Positions 60,493-64,000 of a stretch of 64,000 bases of DNA are shown one piece after another. Position 1 is the stretch's first letter, and each line of letters starts with the position of its first letter. The DNA lies in assembly GCF_003047295.1 (NCBI RefSeq), contig NZ_PZYZ01000006.1, positions 62,001 to 126,000 of the forward strand, in the 5' to 3' direction. The notes beneath the pieces were generated by a model. The model was not told the DNA's origin. It was given only the letters and a program-made list of their open reading frames with translations, and did no database searches. The DNA comes from Nocardioides sediminis. Its GTDB lineage: Bacteria > Actinomycetota > Actinomycetes > Propionibacteriales > Nocardioidaceae. Both the position numbers and the translations under genes were made by a program.

Positions 60493-60660
60493 GAGGGCTC
60501 CTCCATTCACCATGTCTACGCCCGGGGAGGCCACTCGGGTTGCAGCCGGCAGCAACTTCCTCGACTCTGGCGCTCCGTCCCGTGCCGGGCCAGAGGCTCT
60601 TGTCACAGCCGGACCCCGGCCGGCGTCTTGATGTCGTACCGACTACCCCAGGAGGACGAC

Positions 60661-61245
60661 ATGACCGGAACCACCCGCATCCCCGCCGCCGAGATCACCG
60701 GCTTCAAGGGCGTGCTGATCAAGCGCTTCGCCCGCATGACCCTGGGCCGGGTGCCCACCTCGATCGGCGTCTACTGGCACAACCAGAAGGTGCTGATGGA
60801 CCTGGCCTCCGTGGGGGGCAAGGTCAGGAAGTGGGACGCCTGCGACGAGCAGCTCAAGTCCTTCGCGCACATGGCGGTCGCCTCGAGGGTCGGCTGCACA
60901 TGGTGCCTGGACTTCAACTACTTCGAGGCGCACAACCGGGAGCTCGACCTGGCCAAGGCCCGCGAGATTCCACGCTGGCGGGACTCCGACGTGTTCACGC
61001 CGCTGGAACGTGAGGTGCTCGGCTACGCCGAGGCGATGACCGAGACCGAGCCGACGGTCACCGACGAGATGGTCGCCTCGCTCCGCGCGCAGCTCGGCGA
61101 CGCCGCCCTGGTCGAGCTGACCGCGGTGGTCGCGTTCGCCAACTTCACGACCCGGGGCAACGTCGCCCTGGGCATCGAGTCCGACGGCTTCGCCGCGGCG
61201 TGCGGCCTGGAGCCCATGGCCCCACGCGCCGCCGTAGGGTCCTGA
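60661..61245 (+). CDS. Carboxymuconolactone decarboxylase-family (AhpD-like) protein
   Basis: 194 residues. The AhpD motif is GCTWCLDFNYFEAH (Cys79, Cys82, His91), giving a peroxidase-type CxxC site. It overlaps in context with the SigJ-like gene, 2 nt downstream. In actinobacteria CMD-family genes next to SigJ-type ECF factors are the usual arrangement, and the CMD protein is a likely target of that factor. GGAGG precedes ATG 60661. Confidence 0.9.
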   Translation: MTGTTRIPAAEITGFKGVLIKRFARMTLGRVPTSIGVYWHNQKVLMDLASVGGKVRKWDACDEQLKSFAHMAVASRVGCTWCLDFNYFEAHNRELDLAKAREIPRWRDSDVFTPLEREVLGYAEAMTETEPTVTDEMVASLRAQLGDAALVELTAVVAFANFTTRGNVALGIESDGFAAACGLEPMAPRAAVGS

Positions 61246-61247
61246 CC

Positions 61248-62129
61248 GTGGACGAGGACCCGTTCGTCACCCACCGCGGCCTGCTCTTCACCGTCGCCTA
61301 CGAGATGCTCGGCTCGGCTGCCGAGGCCGAGGACGTCGTGCAGGAGACGTGGATCCGTTGGGACGCCATCGGCCCGACGGCCCGGTCCGAGGTCAGGGAC
61401 CCCCGCGCGTTCCTGGTCCGGATGGTGACGCGCAAGGCGCTGGACCGGCTGCGGGCCAACGCGCGGCGGCGCGAGGAGTACGTCGGCGAGTGGCTGCCCG
61501 AGCCGCTGCTGACGGCACCGGACGTCGCGGAGGACGTCGAGCTGGCGGAGAGCGTCTCGTTCGCGATGCTCACCGTCCTCGAGACCCTCACCCCGACCGA
61601 GCGCGCGGTCTTCGTGCTGCGTGAGGTCTTCGACGTGCCGTACGCCGAGATCGCCCAGGCGGTCGACAAGTCCGCCGGCGCCGTACGCCAGATCGGGCAC
61701 CGGGCCCGGGAGCACGTCGCCGCCCGGCGACCCCGGGTGCAGGTCAGCCGCGGCGAGCAGGAGGAGGTCGTCGAGCGGTTCCTCGCCGCGGTGGCCGGCG
61801 GCGACCTCCAGGGCCTGCTGGACGCGCTCGCCCCGGACGTCATTCTCGTCGCGGACGGCGGCGGGATCGCCCAGGCGATCGTCCACCCCGTCACCGGCGC
61901 CAAGAAGGTGGCCAACCTGCTCCGCGCGTTCCCGAAGTTCGGGGCCGGCGCCAGGATCGTGCCGGTGCTGCTCAACGGCGCCCCGGGCGCCAGGATCGTG
62001 GGGCTGGAGGACGGCCACGACACCGCCATCGCGTTCGTCGTGGACCACGGGCGGATCAGCAGGATCTACGCCGTCCGCAACCCCGCCAAGCTCGGCATGA
62101 TCGACGTCGAGACGGCCCTCAGCCGATAG
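61248..62129 (+). CDS. SigJ-type ECF sigma factor with C-terminal SnoaL-like domain
   Basis: 293 residues. Sigma region 2 is VAYEMLGSAAEAEDVVQETW and region 4 is LTPTERAVFVLREVFDVPYA. After the sigma part, residues about 170-293 form a SnoaL/NTF2-like domain (EEVVERFLAAVAGGDLQGLL) as in SigJ and its relatives, where it regulates activity in place of a separate anti-sigma factor. GTG 61248 has TAGGGT 7 nt upstream inside the CMD gene. It is translated right behind the CMD gene (2-nt gap). Confidence 0.92.
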   Translation: MDEDPFVTHRGLLFTVAYEMLGSAAEAEDVVQETWIRWDAIGPTARSEVRDPRAFLVRMVTRKALDRLRANARRREEYVGEWLPEPLLTAPDVAEDVELAESVSFAMLTVLETLTPTERAVFVLREVFDVPYAEIAQAVDKSAGAVRQIGHRAREHVAARRPRVQVSRGEQEEVVERFLAAVAGGDLQGLLDALAPDVILVADGGGIAQAIVHPVTGAKKVANLLRAFPKFGAGARIVPVLLNGAPGARIVGLEDGHDTAIAFVVDHGRISRIYAVRNPAKLGMIDVETALSR

Positions 62130-62247
62130 CCGTGGCCCTGGTCCCGATCCGCCCGGACGGGGTGAGGTGGCCGACCGGGTTCGGGGCTAGCCTGCGAGCA
62201 CGGCTGGCTCGGCAGCGTCTCGTCACCGCTGATCCGGAGGTCCCGTC

Positions 62248-62550
62248 GTGGCGATCAGAGTCATCATCGAGTTCCAGGCCAAGCCGGGCACGCGGGCGGA
62301 GCTGGCCGGTCGCCTCGAGAGCATCATGGAGAGGCTGGGGCCGAACATCCCCGGCTTCCGGGGGAGCGTCCTCCACGAGGCGCTCGACAGCCCGGACGTC
62401 CTCGTCGAGATCGCCGACTGGGACTCGGCGGACGCGCAGGCGGCCGCCGTCGAGCAGGCGGTGGACTCGGGGGTGTACGCCCCGGTCTTCGAGCTGGTGG
62501 CCGCCCCGCCCCGGGCGGTCCGCGTCCGTCAGCTCGACGACCGCGTGTGA
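62248..62550 (+). CDS. Antibiotic biosynthesis monooxygenase-family protein
   Basis: 100 residues, a ferredoxin-like dimeric fold: IRVIIEFQAKPGTRAELAGR, LGPNIPGFRGSVLHEALDSP and VLVEIADWDSADAQAAAVE. The ABM family includes cofactor-free oxygenases and haem-degrading enzymes (IsdG type), but no haem-ligand pattern is evident. GTG 62248 follows GGAGG. Its 3' end overlaps the opposing ClC gene by 22 nt. Confidence 0.85.
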   Translation: MAIRVIIEFQAKPGTRAELAGRLESIMERLGPNIPGFRGSVLHEALDSPDVLVEIADWDSADAQAAAVEQAVDSGVYAPVFELVAAPPRAVRVRQLDDRV

Positions 62551-63905
62551 CCCCCCTCGGGGAGCACGTGGGTGACCAGGAAGGCCACGGCCACGGCCAC
62601 CACGACCTGGGGGGTCACCGAGACGCCGTCGGCGCCGAGGAGCAGGGTCGCCAGGAGCGTCGAGGTGAGCGGCAGGCGCAGCATGGCCGCGCACATGGCC
62701 CCGATCCCCATGCCGATCGCCGGCGCCAGGTCCATGCCGGGCAACCCCGAGGCGGCGATCCCCAGCACCGCACCGATGAACATCGCCGGGAACACCGGTC
62801 CACCCCGGAACGCGCTCAGTGACAGCCCGTAGGCCACGGTCTTGCCGAGGGCGAGCAGGAGCAGGGTGCTGGTCGAGTAGCTCGCGGCGTTGGCCACCAG
62901 CTCGGGCAGGTCGTCCTGGCCGGAGAAGAGGACCTGCGTGAAGGAGTTGTCGGTGGCCAGCTGGTAGGCCGTCGCGGACGATCCGACCAGCAGGCCGAGT
63001 GCCGAGGTCACCAGCACCCGGCTGCGGTGCACCAGAGGCCGCAGGGCCAGGCTCGCCCAGCGGATCAGCCACCCGAGCAGGGCGGCGCCCACGCCGACCG
63101 GCACGGCCCACGCCATCGTGGCCAGGGTCGGACTCTCGGCCGGCGGGACCGAGGTCAGGGCCAGGGAGAAGCTCCCGAGGCCGGTCCAGCTGTCCAGGCC
63201 GACGAACACCAGGGCGCCGATGCCGGATGCCAGCAGTCCCGGCAGTGCCACCAGGCTGAGCGTGGCACCCCCGATGCCGGCAGCCTCCATGATGAGGAAG
63301 GCGGCCAGCACCGGGGAGCCGAGCAGGGTGCTGATCGCCGCGAAGCTGCCGGCCGACGCCATGATCGTCAGGGCCATCGGCGGCGCGTCCTTGCGGGCCA
63401 GGTGCACCGTCAGCGCCGCGAGGCCGCCACCGATGGCGATGAGCGGTGCCTCGGGCCCCAGGACGGCGCCGAGGCTCAGCGTCGTCAGGGCCGCGAGGAC
63501 GACCCCGGGGAGCTCCCGGCCGCTCGGCGCGCCCCCGCCTGCGTGGAACCCGAGCGCGGGCGAGTGGCCGCCGTTGCCGGGCAGGTACCGGATGGTCAGG
63601 CCGGTCAGCAGCCCGGACAGGACCAGCCAGGGGATCGGCCACCACGCGGGCGGTCCCGCGTCGAACACGTCGCCCGGGAGGTCGACGAACAGGAGCTGCT
63701 GGACCTCGGTGACGAGCGCCAGGAACCCGTAGGCCACCGCCGAGATGGGGATCCCCAGGACCGCCGCGAGCAGCAGTGCCGTCAGGTAGGGCTTCGAACG
63801 AAGGGTCGCCACCACGTCCAGCGCCGGTGGTGCCCCCGACTCCGGAGGGACGGCCTGCTCGTCGGCGTACGACGCGCGCTCGGGGGGTCCGCTCTCGTCG
63901 GTCAT
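62529..63905 (-). CDS. ClC-family chloride channel/antiporter
   Basis: 458 residues with about 10-12 membrane segments. The C-terminal filter motif is clear: FRGGPVFPAMFIGAVLG, close to the GxFxP consensus. The second motif reads LGPEAPLIAIGGG instead of GREGP, and the first is absent (PGNGGHSPALGF). It is thus a divergent ClC of the voltage-gated ion-channel group in actinobacteria. The gating-type Glu of the second motif is kept in LGPEAP. GGAGGG precedes ATG 63905. A partial gene lies downstream on the same strand side. Confidence 0.87.
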   Translation of the reverse strand: MTDESGPPERASYADEQAVPPESGAPPALDVVATLRSKPYLTALLLAAVLGIPISAVAYGFLALVTEVQQLLFVDLPGDVFDAGPPAWWPIPWLVLSGLLTGLTIRYLPGNGGHSPALGFHAGGGAPSGRELPGVVLAALTTLSLGAVLGPEAPLIAIGGGLAALTVHLARKDAPPMALTIMASAGSFAAISTLLGSPVLAAFLIMEAAGIGGATLSLVALPGLLASGIGALVFVGLDSWTGLGSFSLALTSVPPAESPTLATMAWAVPVGVGAALLGWLIRWASLALRPLVHRSRVLVTSALGLLVGSSATAYQLATDNSFTQVLFSGQDDLPELVANAASYSTSTLLLLALGKTVAYGLSLSAFRGGPVFPAMFIGAVLGIAASGLPGMDLAPAIGMGIGAMCAAMLRLPLTSTLLATLLLGADGVSVTPQVVVAVAVAFLVTHVLPEGGHTRSSS

Positions 63906-63960
63906 CGGACGGTCCCTCCTCGGGCATCGCCGGGTCGGTGCTGCTCGCGGCCCGAGGTGG

Positions 63961-64000
63961 TCAGTACCCGGTGCCGACCTTGGTCTGCAGGCGCTCGGCC
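63961..64000 (-). CDS. 3' end of a gene cut by the window edge
   Basis: The last 12 codons and TGA are inside the window (AERLQTKVGTGY). Third positions are mostly G or C. It is transcribed toward the ClC gene, whose start lies 55 bp downstream. Family not identifiable. Confidence 0.5.
   Translation of the reverse strand, partial: AERLQTKVGTGY

Overview
The window is a very GC-rich actinobacterial chromosome segment, most likely from a Nocardioides-type organism (Nocardioidaceae). This rests on almost exclusive G/C at third codon positions, frequent GTG starts, four-base ATGA and GTGA gene overlaps, mycothiol-linked enzyme families, an F420-type nitroreductase, and several genes whose only start signal is a TANNNT hexamer 6-7 nt before the start codon. 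No rRNA, tRNA, insertion sequence, prophage or CRISPR array was seen. The genus is inference; the actinobacterial assignment is firm.

Layout. 1-5.8 kb: small metabolic and unknown genes (VOC, AIM24, a mycothiol-type DinB/SnoaL fusion, a zinc-ribbon SDR) and a patch of decay where two convergent gene ends lack their 5' parts. 5.8-13.6 kb: an orphan NarL-type regulator divergent from a four-gene ABC export operon (two ATPases, two large FtsX-type permeases). 13.6-14.2 kb: two opposed arrays of 32-bp repeats around a 47-bp palindrome. 14.2-18.1 kb: an OmpR-type regulator, a secreted GH26 enzyme, and an operon of processive GT2, a 51-aa LAVTG membrane peptide and a class E sortase. 18.2-23.9 kb: GNAT, DEAD-box helicase, YceI under a MarR-like operator, a small protein and an aldehyde dehydrogenase. 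24-28.6 kb: TetR/GlpD divergent from an AGPS-like flavoenzyme and a diacylglycerol kinase. 28.6-36.7 kb: HIT and pirin genes inside more 32-bp repeats, a GH1 glucosidase, then a sulfotransferase and three glycosyltransferases.

36.8-49.3 kb mixes flavodoxin, a DUF2157 protein, an LprG/P55-type lipoprotein-transporter pair, a universal stress protein, SRPBCC, UDP-glucose dehydrogenase, MalY, a PNPOx-like protein, a GAF-PP2C phosphatase and a Ddn-like protein. Several of these have DevR-like inverted sites upstream, so a scattered hypoxia or dormancy regulon is plausible. 49.3-64 kb holds FabH, DUF998, a secreted trypsin-like protease, LuxR, a DsbA/mycothiol pair, an anti-sigma-type MEDS kinase behind a 35-aa leader ORF, an ECF sigma factor with a membrane partner, a CMD/SigJ pair, a monooxygenase and a ClC channel.

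The most unusual structures are the 32-bp arrays that start at stop codons, a second 60-bp dispersed repeat (two copies), the GT2/LAVTG-peptide/sortase operon facing a GH26 enzyme, and the fragment made of two truncated convergent genes.
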